Shown: positions 33,253 through 46,886, numbered from the stretch's first letter. The stretch: 64,000 nt of DNA from Galaxea fascicularis (GCA_948470475.1 OX419336.1:967501-1031500); one strand, 5' to 3'. Program-made: numbers and translations. Notes: generated by a model not told the origin, from the letters alone.

Positions 33253-36200
33253 ATAACGTGTAAGCATTTTTTTTAATTACCGAACCATGGTCAACATAGG
33301 ACGTGTGTACTAATGCCGGTTTCTAGTGACAACTGACATAATTCTATTTACTGTACAAAAAAGCATATATTTACTTCATACTTTCAGAAAAAAAAAGGAA
33401 GATGACTTGGCACAAATGGGAATTTTTTAATGATTAATTGCGTGATGAACTCGCCGAAACTGCCACTTAACATGGCCGTAAAATTTGACATAAAAAGAAG
33501 ATAATCAATTGAACTGTGCTATCCACAAAAAGCAAACAGTCTGCACGAGAAACACTGCGAGTGAATCCGAATCTTTGAAATAAGGGAAAATTGTCGTCAT
33601 CCGATACCAACGATCCTTGCCGGGGTGTGGCCTCCTGTTGTTTTCCAGAGCTTTCTCTGTATTACATTAAGATTTGAAGAGCCAGTATCATATATAACGC
33701 TATTTTTAGTAACACACTGTAAAATCAACAATTCGCTTTTCGGTTGATGCTAAAGGTAAAATAACTCCTTTTAAGTTTTACTGCAATGCAAAGAAGAGAA
33801 AAGGATCAGTCAGCCCGAAGTTTTCAAGTTTGAAATGAATTTTCGTGTTGAAATAATCTAAAAATGGTTTTAAACATATTTAGGTTCGTCCTTTCACTCT
33901 AAATTCACTTTATTTCTAGGAACCAACAATCTTAACAAAGTGTTTGAAGCTAGAATTTAGTGAATTTTGAGCAAAAATCAAGAAAACCTCCGTGATACTG
34001 CCCCTTTAAAATTACACTGCGCAATTTCGGTGTGAGCTGCTGATCGAGCCCTCATGTCATCCCCTGAACCAAATTTATTTTAACGGGAAGTTTTCATCCT
34101 CTGCCACACGTTTGCACGTCGTTCCACCCAGCAAAAAAAAAAACGGGTCTTAAGGTTATGTTACAAAGTGTATTTTTATCACAATGTTATGGTTTTTATT
34201 GTGTAGAAGTGGCTCGAAAACTTTTAAACTTTTTAATGAAGCAATTTTTTGTGGCAATGCATTGGAAGTTAACTTTTTACCTGTTTTTCAAACCCTTGCT
34301 ATGCACTACTGCAATGCACGGTCAATATAATATATCTCCTGTAAAATTTATATGGCCCAGTTTAACATCACCTCTGATAGAAACATGTCTTTGTAAAAAC
34401 TGATTCCCTAAACTGATAACACGAACTGACCTTGATTTATGTTGGATGAATCTGTCCCTGTTTTCTTCGAGTGGCATTTGCAATATCGAAAGTAAAAGCA
34501 ATTTCTATCGGGCCATATTTCAGCTGTAGGTGACGGTGGCACGGTTTAATTTCATCTTGACTGAATTCATTATCAAAAATTACCAAATTTAAAATACACA
34601 ACAAAACCACCGACAGTTTCTTTTCCGGCAGAGCGAGTGAAGGTTGATTTTTATCAACAGATGTTGTTTGTCTTGACAAAGTAACTCGCCATTTTCTATT
34701 GGCTTGAGTTTGGACACTGTTTTGTTTCATAAGGCCATGTTTGTCTTATACCACTCATGCTGAATTAAACTTTGCTACCGTGGCAATTAAAGCTTATTTC
34801 AGCCATCACTTTTTATTTGTCCAAAAAAAAACTGTTATCAGAAATATTACGGTCTTAATATTTCGCCACTATCGCATTTCCAGTTTGAAAATTATTACTT
34901 TTTATATAATATTATTCAATCGACCGTCTCCAGCTTGCTGTCAAGTGCAGTTCTCTGATGTCACAGATACGGTCATTGCTATTCTTTCTTACTTTATGTG
35001 TTTTATTGACTGTTTTCATTTTTTGGTATAAATTATAAATTGCTCTCTCTGATTATTTACAACATAAACTGACAAGGAAGTTTCTGGACTTCGTGGAGCC
35101 CTGATTCAAACAAGAAAAACTTGAAGTGAAACGTTTTTCCCTAGTTTTTGGGCTTACTTTCCAATTTCTTATTTTCTTTGCAAAAGAAACTGCTTTTAAT
35201 ATATAAATAAAAAGCTTTCTATGACTTTTAACATGCACATGTCTTGATTCTCGCCCACATGCACTAAGCTAGAAATTTTGGGCCAGCTCAGTTAGGAATG
35301 ACGAATAAGAAGTAATAGTTAATACATATTTTACCAATTGGTGCCAAATTATGCCATTATTTTTGGTGATGTCCTATGTCCGGGTGCAATCGTGACTGAC
35401 AGTCGAGCGTTGCCTTGGCAACTATTCTTGAAATCACTGTTATTCCCGAATTCAAATTAATGAAAAATATAATATTTCAGTCTAATAAGAGATTTTCGTG
35501 GTGAAATACGTCGACCTGCTTAAACTTAAAATATACACCAACAAAAAAAGGAGCCACCACGATTAATTAATTAAGTAGCGACCAGCTTCAACTGTACGAA
35601 GTGTCACAAACAGTGATCGCAATAATAAATTGCTATACTGAAGAATACAGTATATATGTTTTCAGCTGAGGCACAGTATGTTTCACTAAAATCGTCGATC
35701 CAAAACATCATGATTTCAAGATAGTTCTCTCACGGCTTGAAAACAAGATCACGGCCGGTGCTGCATAGCATAGAGGTATTCTAAAAATAAATCCAATGGA
35801 AATGGATCTGATGATAATTCCAAATGAGGGTTGATCAGGGCCGGAGAAATCCTACCATCAAGTAATGCAAGCGGCAAATCTCTCAGAGGGGTTTTAACTG
35901 TAATTCATTTTTCATCAGCCAGGATTTGCTCCGTTGCTCGAGGCTACAGTAAATGAGGCGTTTCGTTTCTAGAAGTACTTGACGAACAGATATGTTTTTC
36001 TTATAATTTGATGAACGAGGACACTTTTTTTGCGGGACGACAGCGACATGAATTCACCCAGCTAAGGGCCTAATGAACAAAATAATTTTGATGTGATTCT
36101 GTGACCTGTACGATATATGTGGACCTTTTAGAACGAAATACACCATTGGATTACACCCTTTCAAATGATTAAATCGTCGCATTTGTCTAGACCGTAACCA

Positions 36201-37940
36201 TTTTTTTCAACATGTTTTGAACTGTGCTGGAAAGTTCTCGTAAAGAATTCAATGTTTGGTTTTTGCTCAAGTGTACCTGTTTAACTTGGTCTATTTGAAC
36301 TTGGAACATTTTCATATATTCTCTTGTTTTCATTTTCTATTATATTTACCTTGTTCGAATAGCTTTTCCACTTGGCTTGGGTAGGAAACAGTCGCCTAAA
36401 AAGGGAAACAAGCCACTCACCTGTCGGTTGGTCGCCCTATTTATCCTCTGATTCTTTGATGAGACAGTGTTAGTCCACGAACACCTGCTTGTTCTCACAA
36501 TTGCAAACAGCTGCGCTCTAATGCCTTCTCTTCTGTTGAAAACAATAATAGCTTCGTTTTTTCCTGTCAAACACCCAACTGCGTTTCCCTGTAGATTTCA
36601 CAAGCAACCAAGAAGCTCTTTGAGAAAACAATACTCTTTGCTTTCAATGGCGTGTCTCCATCCAACGAGCTGCCGAATATAGTATCGAACCAACAAATAC
36701 GCTTGAGGCAATAATTAAGGCATGGACTGTGAAACCCATTTCAATTGCTTCGAAAAAAAAATCATTTTTACGACAGGCCAATTAGGACATATTTTGTCTG
36801 GCTTTGTTTTTGGATAAGTCTGGGGATTCAATCTATTTAAAAAAAGTACAAAAAATCTTACTTTTGCATGCGCTTCACCGAATTAATAAAAACGGTTTCT
36901 CGTAATGAGCTTGCATTCTGAAAAGCGAAAGAGTTTCATTAATACGTTTTCTGAACCGACACAGACATTCTGTCTTCGCTGTTTAGGTCTAATTTTCCAA
37001 TAGAAACGGAGAAATTTAAGTAACTCGTGTAGTACTGAGTAGAGTTCAATTGGTCCGTAGCCCTTTTGCAGGGAGGGGGAGGCCCTTAAGGTTTATTAAA
37101 ATACTTTATACTCTTGCACGTTTCAGTTCTCATCACCATCCTTCGAATAGAAATAAAATTAAATGGCAGCCAATGGTCCGGTTATAGCTCCATCGTACAA
37201 TTAATTACCATACATTTTTATACCTTGATTCTGAATGATTTTTACACGTGTCACGTGTGTCTATTTTTAGAATCATCTTTAGAAAATTTCCATCGTTGTC
37301 AAAATACCTCTCTGTGGGATCAAAGAGTCGCTTTTGTTTCTGCGTGTTTTTCCTTGCATCCATTCTTCTCGCCCATAAGTGAGTCCCAATTTGTTTTTCT
37401 TGGGGGGTAGCTTTGACAGCTTTCACAGCTAACGGTTATTATTTTTCTGTCAAGGTTGACTTACATGAAAAACAAAGAAAAGTCCCTCGTTGAAAATGAA
37501 ACAATTTTTTTTTTCGTTTTCGAGATCTGTGTGTTAGTTAGCGGGAGGTAAAACGGTGTCGCGTGCTGTGAAGTCTCCAAATAACTGGAAATACTCCCCA
37601 TTACATTCCACTTTTCAAAATTAAAAAAAATCACGCTCAAAGCTTTAAATATGGTTATTTTATTTGTAATTTTCACGCCAAAATGTAAACCTTTTTGTGA
37701 CGTTTCACGGCTAATGGTTAACCCCAATGAGATCCTCAGATAAGAGCTTGGGTCTTGGATATAATAGTTTGGAACCCTTGCTGATGAACCGAATAAACGG
37801 AGGTGGGAAATTACAAAGTTTTACCCAATTAACGGCGAAAGTGAGGGGAAAGACTGTAACGGCAAGAAGTTGCGCTAAAGGAATTGAAAGCCACGATCGA
37901 GCTGTGAGCTAGTCAGTTAGGCGCCTAACATGCGAGCTGT
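33253..37940. other. Gene-free AT-rich stretch, about 4.7 kb
   Basis: Only short open frames without family resemblance. No bounded repeat was recognised. Confidence 0.4.
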
Positions 37941-38030
37941 GAGTTACTAGTCTGCTAGTCTGAAATGCCAGCCGTCGCCTTCCCTTGACCCACACCAGGG
38001 GAGACGACTGACATTTCAGAATAGCTGTAA

Positions 38031-38575
38031 TGCAGGAGTCAATGTAAACCCCCACCCCGGGACAAGGTGGGGTTTAGTGGGGAAAAGAAGGGGATTTGAG
38101 TGAAATTGTACCCCCGAGGTGGTGGGGGATTGGGTAATATTTGTATTTCACCGCCCCCAGGTTAGGGGTTTGGGTGGGGATTGGTCGTGAGCCGGCTGTT
38201 GCGAGGTCATCGGTAATTGTTCATCCCAAACACCAACTCGTGCTTTTCCTTGAAGGATCCTCGAGAGGTGAGTGCTTTTGTTATTTAAATCTAGTAATTT
38301 GCAATTGAAATCTAAGCAATTTACTCTCTAAAAGTGGAGCAATGCACAGAACGAATACGCATCTACAACTTAAGATGTATACTTTCAGTTTTGGTCTCCA
38401 CCTGCTCTCTAATCCAGTACATTTCAGGCAAGGGAGGCCCCACATGGTGGAGCATTTGAGGACTTTGGTAGTTGGACAGCTTCCCCAGGGTGAGGGGAAT
38501 TTGTTAATATTTGAAATTAGGTCTGTAACAAATCCCCACCTTGTCCCGGGGTGGGGGTTTACATCGACTCCTGCA
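38031..38575. mobile_element. Non-autonomous element with about 45-bp terminal inverted repeats
   Basis: TGCAGGAGTCAATGTAAACC and the following cccaccccgggacaaggtgggg (38031-38072) reappear inverted at 38533-38575 with one clear mismatch (A/G in the agtcRatg segment). The interior is G- and C-rich in patches and has no coding frame. A smaller hairpin (ctgaaatgccagccgtcg / cgactgacatttcag) lies just outside at about 37960-38021. Confidence 0.75.
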
Positions 38576-38605
38576 TAAGCTTATCCGTGCGTGGTTAGAG
38601 GAAGC

Positions 38606-38624
38606 GGGGGGAGGGGGGAGGGGG
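38606..38624 (+). other. G-quadruplex-forming motif
   Basis: G6-A-G6-A-G5 on the plus strand, continuing into a purine-rich tract to about 38650. It lies about 300 bases beyond the 3' end of the first myosin light chain coding region, on the non-template side for that gene's read-through. Confidence 0.6.
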
Positions 38625-38919
38625 AGAAAGAAAGGAGGGAGGGGTGGATGAAGACCTTTTGAGCTCTCAATACTGAAGAAGCGACACCAAGCTTCAGTTC
38701 AGTAAAGACGATTTACTAGTAAAGATGCCTTGAAAATACACCATTCAAATTTATTCAATTTTACCACCAAGATGGGATTACTTACTAACCTCACCGAAAG
38801 CAGGAGATAAAAAAGTAAGAATCATGATACATTGTATATTTCACCCGTGAACAAAATAATACTTTCATCCAACGTTACAAGCAAGTTTAGTAATAATTGA
38901 AAACCCGTCTTCTTTACGT

Positions 38920-41387
38920 CTAGGAGTCGTCTTTAGCACCATGTTTGATCGTCTTTACAAACTCTACGTAGTTGAAGTTACCGTCATCGTCTGCGTTGGC
39001 CAAGCGAAACATTTCATCACACTCATCATCGTTAAACCTGTAAGATGACGTAATAGTGACATAGTAATTAATGTTAAGCCAGGGTGCTATTTTATACACC
39101 GTGGCATAGAAATTCAGCCAATTCGAATGCAGGATAGCCGTTGTATATTCGTCGGTATTCACCGAACCTTCCCATCGATCAGTACAATTCAAACGCTATC
39201 ACACCCAAATTACCCATCGTGCACCGCATTGATTATGTAATGCCACGTATTTATTCTATGACCTGGTATAAAATAGTTATGAGTAGTAAACTCCCAAATT
39301 TACCAAGTTGATGGCGCAACATCTTGTTTGCGGCACCAAAGCAAGCCACACAAGCATGCGACAAGCAACATAATAGAACATCACGGCAAACAATGCATTT
39401 TAATTTGATCGGTTTCCTGGTCAGGTCCGCATTGATTTATTGAAATACTGTTCCATGTACCAGGTTCAAATCACCCAACTAAAAACGTTCAGCTTGAACT
39501 CCATGACGTTCTTAGTAAAAACAAAAAAAGAAAAAGAAAAGAGTGTTGTTGGGGCTGGCAAATAGAGTAAGAAAATAATGACAAATACAAAGCGAAAGGG
39601 ATGTAGCTATTTACACCCCTCCCCTTCTAGTTTTCGCTCCTTCTTGTTTTGCCATGCCCCAACTATCCGCTGGAAGTCTGTGGCCGCAATGACGAAAAAT
39701 CTTAAGTCCTAAGAGCCCCCTATTAAAGATATAACTTAGTAGATCAGGAGTATTCACGAATACTTCATATTTAAAGACAAATCTTAACTTTTGTCCATTA
39801 TTTAGGAGGTGAAATTTGACCTGCAAACATGACTTAAGACGTCTTTAATTTAATTCAGATGGCGGCAGGCATATTGCTCCACAGTTTGAACGCGTATAGA
39901 TTCCGCTACCGTTCCAATCTTCTCGAGTTGTATCTGCTGAAGCAATATCTTTTCACGATATCCGGAGGGAATTTGTGAAGAGGGTTGGACAAATCCACAA
40001 GTCACTCACAACCTTTTTGGTGGTGGAATTGAAAATTTGCGTGGCCCTACGATTTTTTGCTTCAGGGAGCTTTCTGTTCATGCTTTAACCCTTAAACCTG
40101 ATCAGCTGGGGACATGCAAAATATTGTCACGCTGTGAATTCTCGCTGAGCCGGAAAACTCTGGTCCTACTGATAACTAGCTAGACCATCAGCAAAACATG
40201 AACTTACAAGAACGTATCCATTCCCCAAAACCAGAAATATCACGAGAAATCGCGGCGTTAATATACACCTTGTAGTTTCCAGCTAGAAATGAGCTCCAAG
40301 AAAACAACCGATGGATTATATAGTTGCTAATGCGTGACGTAACAACTCATTTCAAGTATAAAAGTAAATATTCCTTTATTTTTTACAGACTGATAGAGCA
40401 ACTGAAAACACGTTTTCAGTCACGACAGTGCCAGAATATCGCAAAGCAATAAAAGCAAGAGTATCATGATGAATTTTGCTTCAATTTTTAAAGCATTTCG
40501 TAATTGGCACTTCGCCGGTATCTCCATTTAAAAACTGTTAATTGGAGACATAACACTGGTTAACGAAATCAATTTCTTAGCAACGTCACTTATCGCCCCT
40601 ACCACGACCAAATATGAACACTTTCACATTGAGAAAGCTTTTGCGCCTCGCCAAACAATGTTCATCGCATGTATGTTTCTTGGTCGGTTTTTCGGCGATA
40701 AAATAGAACATGTGTTAATTGGCAATGGTTAATATTCTGCAATCGTCAGCAATTGAAGGCCGGTTTTTTTTTCTTCAGAAGGCTTACTTTTATCTGTAAA
40801 TATCTGATGTGCCTAGAGCGGAAATTCCTTATACATTGTTAAGTTTCTCGTGTGTGAAATGCTACAGTAATGAAATTCTAACGAAAGCCAAACTGAGTAT
40901 AATAGTACTTAACTATATTTTCAAAGTTGTTTTTGTTTGCACAATTTTGCAAAAATTACTTTAGGAGTTAAGATATCTTATCTTACCTCTCACCCATTAC
41001 CTTCAGCAATGGACGCAGCTTGTCTTCATTTAGTATACCTGTTCCACCCTCGTCAAAGGAGGCAAACGCATTCCTTATCATATCCTCTGGGTCCGTCCCA
41101 TTCAGCTTTTCTCCCATCAATGTCAGGAACATGGTAAAGTTTAACGGACCAGACGCCTCATCTAACATTTCCGTGATGTAATCGTTGTCCTTTTCGTTCC
41201 CGAGCGAGGCGAACATATCCTTGAGATCCGTATCCTTGATAAACCCATCACGGTCCTGATCGATCATGCTAAAGGCCTCTTTGAACTCTTGAATCTGCTG
41301 TTGGTCAAACATGGCGAAAACATTTGAGGTGGCTCGCTGTGCCTTCTTCTTCGATCCAGCCTTTTTAGACTTCGCTTTACCAGACAT
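38920..41387 (-). CDS. Myosin regulatory light chain, copy 1
   Basis: Two coding exons, 41387-40987 and 39037-38920, joined at gagag|gtaaga to cttacag|gtttaac (phase 2, in the Arg before FNDDE), give 172 residues. It is an EF-hand protein of the muscle/non-muscle RLC family (MYL9/sqh type) that binds the myosin II heavy-chain neck and switches motor activity. The N-terminal [15 protein letters not shown] holds the conserved kinase sites Thr20/Ser21. EF-hand 1 loop Asp43-Asp45-Asp47...Asp54 has its metal ligands, while later loops are degenerate as usual in this family. Signatures [20 protein letters not shown] and the end IKHGAKDDS match the family length and order. It is tandem with copy 2 on the same strand, with the same intron position. 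Confidence 0.95.
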
Positions 41388-42653
41388 TCTGAGTTTGCTT
41401 TCAAAAGTGTTTCCTAAGTCAGAATGTTGTTATTTTGTGCTGTTCGCTACTGTGTGGGAATGTTTGCAGATTTTAAAATACCGGGTATCAAACCGAGCTT
41501 TTGTGGGCTGATAACAATGCCCTTGACCTTATTAGGAAAGTAACTGTGATTAAAACCTTGTGGAATAAAAGCTCTTCTCACGAATATTATCGTATCATGG
41601 TGGTTAAAAGCACAAATAATCACAAAATTTCATGTTCATACCCATAAATCAACTTCCTTTAGATGGATGAGTTCAAAGACCAGTCAGAAGGATTTGATGG
41701 AGACGCAGATATTTGCTACCTCTAAGCACAACAGTGCCAGCGTACTTGTTATCAAACACTTGAAAAATCTGCTCAGTTATTCCTTGCAAATCTGAAGTTT
41801 ATAGATATTTTGTTAGCAGTAACTGCATTCTATTATCAATCGAAAATGATAGCGCAAATTTTCAGGACGAAATGTCTGATAGTTTTCTCGGAACTAGCAA
41901 CATTTTTGGATCCACCAGTATTCTAGTTATCCACGAGGCGATTTGGTGACGCGTGATTGATCACCAATGCCCGGATTAAGTCATATCTGAGTGACTATCA
42001 TGCAATTTTAATCCTTTTACTGGAAGAATTTGGTCTCCACAGAATTATACGAATGGAAGAAGAAATTTGATGATGATGCATTTTATTACATGATTACAAG
42101 AAGAATAGTTGGCTCTTTCTTATTCTTTTTCTCTTGTCTCCACTATAAGAAAACTGAAACAAGGATCACCTTGGAACAACAGCCTTTTGGTAATGTTTTA
42201 TCTAGTATGCATTTATTTCATTATAGACGTGCAAAAAGAAATAGACTCCTAGTATCTGTGTATCCTGTATTCAGGGAGGCTCGCCCTAACTTCCAGCGCG
42301 CTCGGGTTACTCCAGTTCTTAGGTAAGCCTAGTGACCATAGAACGTCGACGACATCAAAAAAAAAAAAAAAAAAAGAACTGATATGAACTTGTAGAAGGG
42401 AAATTTAAACCTCACTGAAGAGCCTCAAATAGTAACAACCATGCCTTCCTGGCAACAGTTCCAATAGTATAAAAAGTTAAAACAGGGTAATCTCTGGAGG
42501 CTTTCCTTTATTGCTTCATTTCGATAAATCGGAAAAGTATAATGACAACCTAAGAACAAGAATCTCAACAAGACAGATCCAACAACAACCTTCTGTAAAG
42601 CTAATATGAAACGTTTATCATCTGCTCGTTTGTTCCTTTCGCTGTTTCAATAC
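41388..42653. other. Intergenic between the two RLC genes
   Basis: Holds the promoter of RLC copy 1 and the 3' UTR of copy 2. An A19 run lies at 42357-42375. Nothing else recognised. Confidence 0.45.
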
Positions 42654-44921
42654 TTAGTCGTCTTGTTCGCCGTGTTTTATGACTTTAGTAAATTCTCCAT
42701 AATTGAAATTGCCGTCGTCATCGGCCTTAGCACTATCGAACATTTCGTCGCATTCTTCTTCTGTAAACCTGAAGGAATACGGAAGAAAAACGTTTCAGTA
42801 TATCAAATTGCAGCCTCGATTCATTTGCCAGATGGCCAGAGAGTAACTGTGGAAATCAGTACGTGCCTGATAAATTGATAGTTAAGCGCACTAAAATCAC
42901 AAAACAAAAACAGGGGAGCACTCGACTTTATGCAACCTTTCATACATATTAATGTCCAGTGGTCGAATTAGTTCCACTGCTCACACAGTCAATGCATTAA
43001 TGCTATGACATTTTTTTTAAATATTGAAACAATGTAATTGAGAATAATAGGTCAGCTGGGCTAAAAAGTTCATAGGAAAACACCGAGTAAGTAGGGGCCT
43101 ATGCACTTTTCGAGACTTTTATTGCTACCAATCGCCGTGGGCAGTTATTGGATAGCAAAGAAACAAGCACGGAGTTCGAAAAGAAAAACATAATTTAATA
43201 CCGTAAGTTTGAAGTTGTAAAGACGCAAGACAAGTCACCTCTGCTTGCATTTCACAGCAGTTGAATTGAGGGCTTCCTTTAGTGATCGAGAAAAAAAAAC
43301 GTACGCTTGTTCAACTTCAGATACGCACGCGCGCGCCGTGCGGGATTGTCCCGTGCGCAAAAAGAGCGTCATTACCTCACGTTATGGTCTTTGGAGTCGG
43401 AGTAATTTAATATCTGACCTACGTGCTGATTGAATGCTGAAAGCCTGAACTATAACAAATGACGCAAAACCATGTCTGGGAAGCAGAGCCGGGATACTGA
43501 GTCCTCGCGACGCTTTGAGAAAACAAAGATAATCAATTGGACACTTGACAGTTTTTAATTGATAAATTAAGGAACCATGAATATTTGAAACAGCTTTAAT
43601 TTACATGACCTTTGGTTGACCTTTATCAGACAACTCTGTAACATCCTCCTTGTTCTGTGTGCGTGAATTAACCTTTGCCTACTTTTGTTTTCATGAAAAA
43701 GCAAAGTCTTAAGTGCGGCATTGAATATTGGTTGAAAACGAGAAAAGAAAGGAACGAAATCTTAACAAAGAAGCGGCTTCCCCAATTGTGTTTACACGCG
43801 TTTTACCCAACAAAACCGCCAAGCTACGCAGGCTATAAACTATTGGTCGATGTTTTGTTTTTACCTTTATCGTAAATCTGTTTGAACGGCGCAGATTAAA
43901 AAACATGTTGTATCATCTTCAGCTTGCATCCACTTGTAGGACAAATTTAATTGTTATTCTGTTTCTTTGGTCAGACTATCTTTACGTCAACTCAGAACTG
44001 GTATGAATGAATCGCTGCCTGGCTAAGGGCTCCTGGCTAACTGTGATAGGACTTGATACTGATAGGATATATCTGTTTTGGGGCCTGTGAAGTCTTGAAC
44101 ACGTTTCGATCTCAAACTACAGAAAAATGTAGCTTTAAAACTCCATGAGTCTTTTTGAAGTGCTAGTTAAGACTATCAGGTGCGGTATGAAATAACATTT
44201 TTTGGGCGTGTTTGATTGCCTCTATTCTCATCACCCGATGACTTACAGTCGTACCAATATTGTGAGGAGAAAATAATTGTAGATCCGGGAAGAAAGAAAT
44301 GAAAAGCTGCCCAAATATAGGTTGAGTCACGAGTTTGCTCTAAGCATCTACAGTCGTTCTCAGCTGTTTACTGTTTCGACAAAACAATCGTCAGAAATAA
44401 TCTTCAGTCGACTTTAAACACTGGTGGTTTTGTGAAAATCACTACAAAATTTAACTTAAATGACTCACAGCTCTATTATTTCCAAGCACTGAATAGAAAA
44501 TAGTGCATTACAATTACCTCTCCCCAAGTTTCATCAACAGCGGTCGAATTCTGTCCTCGTTTATGATACCAGTGCCATCGGGATCGAACGTCGTGAAGGC
44601 GCTCTTGATCATGTCTTCGGGATCCGTCCCGTGCATGTTCTCTGAGAACAGCGTCATGAACATGGTGAAGTTCACGGCGCCCGTGGCTTCTCCCAGCATT
44701 TCATCAATGTATTCATCCGACTGGGGCCTGCCCAGGGAGTTGAACATCTCGTGGAGATCTTTGGCACTGATGATACCGTCTCGATCTTGATCAATGACAT
44801 TGAACGCCTCTTTAAATTCGTGAATTTGGGTCTGGTCGAACATTGCAAACACGTTGGAAGTAGCTCGTTGGGCCTTCTTCTTTGAACCACTCTTTTTCGA
44901 CTTTGTCTTGCCAGAAGACAT
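42654..44921 (-). CDS. Myosin regulatory light chain, copy 2
   Basis: Coding exons 44921-44518 and 42768-42654 join at gagag|gtaatt to ccttcag|gtttaca, the same phase-2 site as copy 1, giving 172 residues. The start is the ATG of [10 protein letters not shown]; upstream in-frame sequence has no family match. Thr21/Ser22 phosphorylation site ([11 protein letters not shown]) and EF-hand 1 loop (Asp44, Asp46, Asp48, Asp55) are intact. Compared with copy 1 it differs mainly in the EF1-EF2 linker ([20 protein letters not shown]), EF3 ([12 protein letters not shown]) and the tail (IKHGEQDD). Function as for copy 1. Different tissue or stage use is plausible but not shown. The second exon was located by reading the strand opposite to a misleading plus-strand frame. 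Confidence 0.95.
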
Positions 44922-46078
44922 TTTGATTTTACGAGAAAGCTGGTTAAAAGAAGTTGAACTGCAGAAGAGCACGAACGAGTGACTTACCAACTCTGACAGA
45001 CACGCCTTTATGGGCTGTTAGAATTGCGTTCAATGAATTTAAAACTTGCTGGAGTTTGTTATCTGGATGTTTGTTGTGTCGGTTTTACAAAGGAAGACTG
45101 ATTATTTCTGGGTTAATGGGGTCGTTGTAAATGACATACGCACGATAACTTGTCAACGCAAATAAGAATGCCACTGAAGCATGTTACGTCTGTTCTTTTC
45201 ACAAGCCAAATAAACTGCGTTCTTATAGAACACCTTTCTAGTTGGTATCAAAACAAGAAGGTTAACTGGGATTTTATTAAGTACTCTTCCGTTACACTCA
45301 TGATAACAAACAAAACTAAAGCACAAAAATATTTTTTTGGGAATGAATTCTCCAGACTTGTCAATCAGGATGTACCAGAAACGACCCTGATTACGTGCCA
45401 ATCAAGTATGCAGTTTCTCTGTTCTGCTAAAGAATATCTCGCAGAAATTTTTGACTGAAGCTACATATCAATACCTACAAATACAACTTGGGGTTATGAG
45501 TAGGCAATGTTTTTCAAGTGTTTTTTCTTGCATTCATTGTTCTCGACGCTCCATATGTTTTTATTATGCCTAAACAATGAAAGAAACTTGTTACAACTTT
45601 CGCGTCACGCAATGTTCATATTCTAATTAGTGTGAGCTCTGTTGTTATCACTGGGCAGAACTTTATTGAGTCGATTAAGTTTTGATACCATTTTCAACGG
45701 TGGTGGTGAACTGTGTTGTCGTCAACGAATAAACAGAACCACAATACTTTCGTCACGCAAAGAATAAAGGTAAACATCCTGTGCGACAACACGAGAAGCG
45801 CGTGATGTCCACGCGTTCATCCACGCAAGACTCTCCACGCAATGAAAATGTACTTGGTCAGCGGTCAGCCGCTAGCACCAGACGGCACAATCGGTCAGCG
45901 GTACAAAACACAACTATCTTCCGCCATTTTGGATTTTACCAGAAGAGTCAGTGTCCTGCAAAGTAGGTGTTTATTTCACAGGGGAAGAACCGATAACACC
46001 CAAGTAAGTAGTAGTCCGTGCTGCAGAACTTAGTATAAGTTCAGAATTTTATTTTGGTGTTTTATTTTCTAACTCTAG
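44922..46078. other. Divergent promoter region between RLC copy 2 and DAPIT
   Basis: The genes on either side are transcribed away from here. A minus-strand acceptor-like cttctgcag near 44962 suggests a 5' leader junction for RLC copy 2. A donor cccaa|gtaagt (GT at 46004) fits the end of a DAPIT leader exon. No TATA box was assigned. Confidence 0.35.
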
Positions 46079-46084
46079 ACCAAT

Positions 46085-46790
46085 ATGAATGGCATTTTGT
46101 GGAGAAGTTTGCGTGTACCTTTCACGAGACCCATGGCTCGTCAAATGGCCAGCCACCCAACTGGAGAGGAACTCGGTTTGACGGGATGGAAGTATTACTT
46201 TAACGCGGACACCATTGTTGGGAGACGTAATGTAAGTAGCGTTTTCAATCCAAATTACTGGTAGTTTAAGTAATTTTGTACAAAATCGTTAGTGATATTG
46301 GTACTAAAGTTGCATACTCGGTCTAGTTAGAACTTGGAATCTCCTGAGCATGGGATTGTTTTACACCAGTAGTTAATTTTTTATTCTTTAAATCTGTTCA
46401 ATTGTTTCTTAGTGCCATACTTAAATTGATTTCAATTTGTCGTTTAATGAGCCAATATGCTAATCTGATTGATGAAAGATAGCCTGAATACAGGACTTTC
46501 AAGTGAATATTTTTTTGGGCTCCAAAGCTTTTGCTTTGTCTCAGGTTGATATAAAATGTCATGTGCAGGTGGAGTTTAACTCATTTGTTTAGTTTTTGAG
46601 ATTTATTTAAAAAATAGTTCTGCTCACATCAACCCCTTACTAGCATTAAGGGATAATGACACTACAGGTGTACATTCTTTTGTTTCCTCTGTTGCAGATT
46701 GTTCTTGCTGTTTATGGTAGTCTTATTGGTGGTTATCTTCTTATGAAGTTAAGGAAACCAAAAACAGAAGCTGCCAAAGAAGCAAAATAA
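46085..46790 (+). CDS. ATP5MK: ATP synthase membrane subunit DAPIT (subunit k)
   Basis: Coding exons 46085-46231 and 46698-46790 join at cgtaat|gtaagt to gttgcag|attgtt (phase 0) into 79 residues. The core LGLTGWKYYFNADTIVGRRN, then IVLAVYGSLIGGYLLMKLR, matches DAPIT/USMG5, the small single-helix subunit of the mitochondrial F-type ATP synthase membrane part that supports enzyme dimers. The transmembrane helix is about residues 50-68, with a Lys-rich matrix/intermembrane tail. Compared with the roughly 58-residue vertebrate protein it has about 25 extra N-terminal residues that are Arg-rich (MNGILWRSLRVPFTRPMARQ) and look like a mitochondrial presequence. An alternative start at Met17 is possible. 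An acceptor ends 6 bases upstream of the ATG (46078). AATAAA is at 46881. Confidence 0.9.
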
Positions 46791-46880
46791 CCGTGAACTT
46801 GTCTCTGTCGTTTTTATTCATATTTCATGGCAAACTTGAATGCAACAATTCACTGATGTAAATTCCCCGCTGCTTATTTC

Positions 46881-46886
46881 AATAAA
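46881..46886 (+). terminator. Polyadenylation signal of DAPIT
   Basis: AATAAA 91 bases after the stop codon. Confidence 0.6.

Noticed and set aside
42606..42878. 90-codon plus-strand open frame
   Set aside because: It is the antisense shadow of the second exon of myosin regulatory light chain copy 2.
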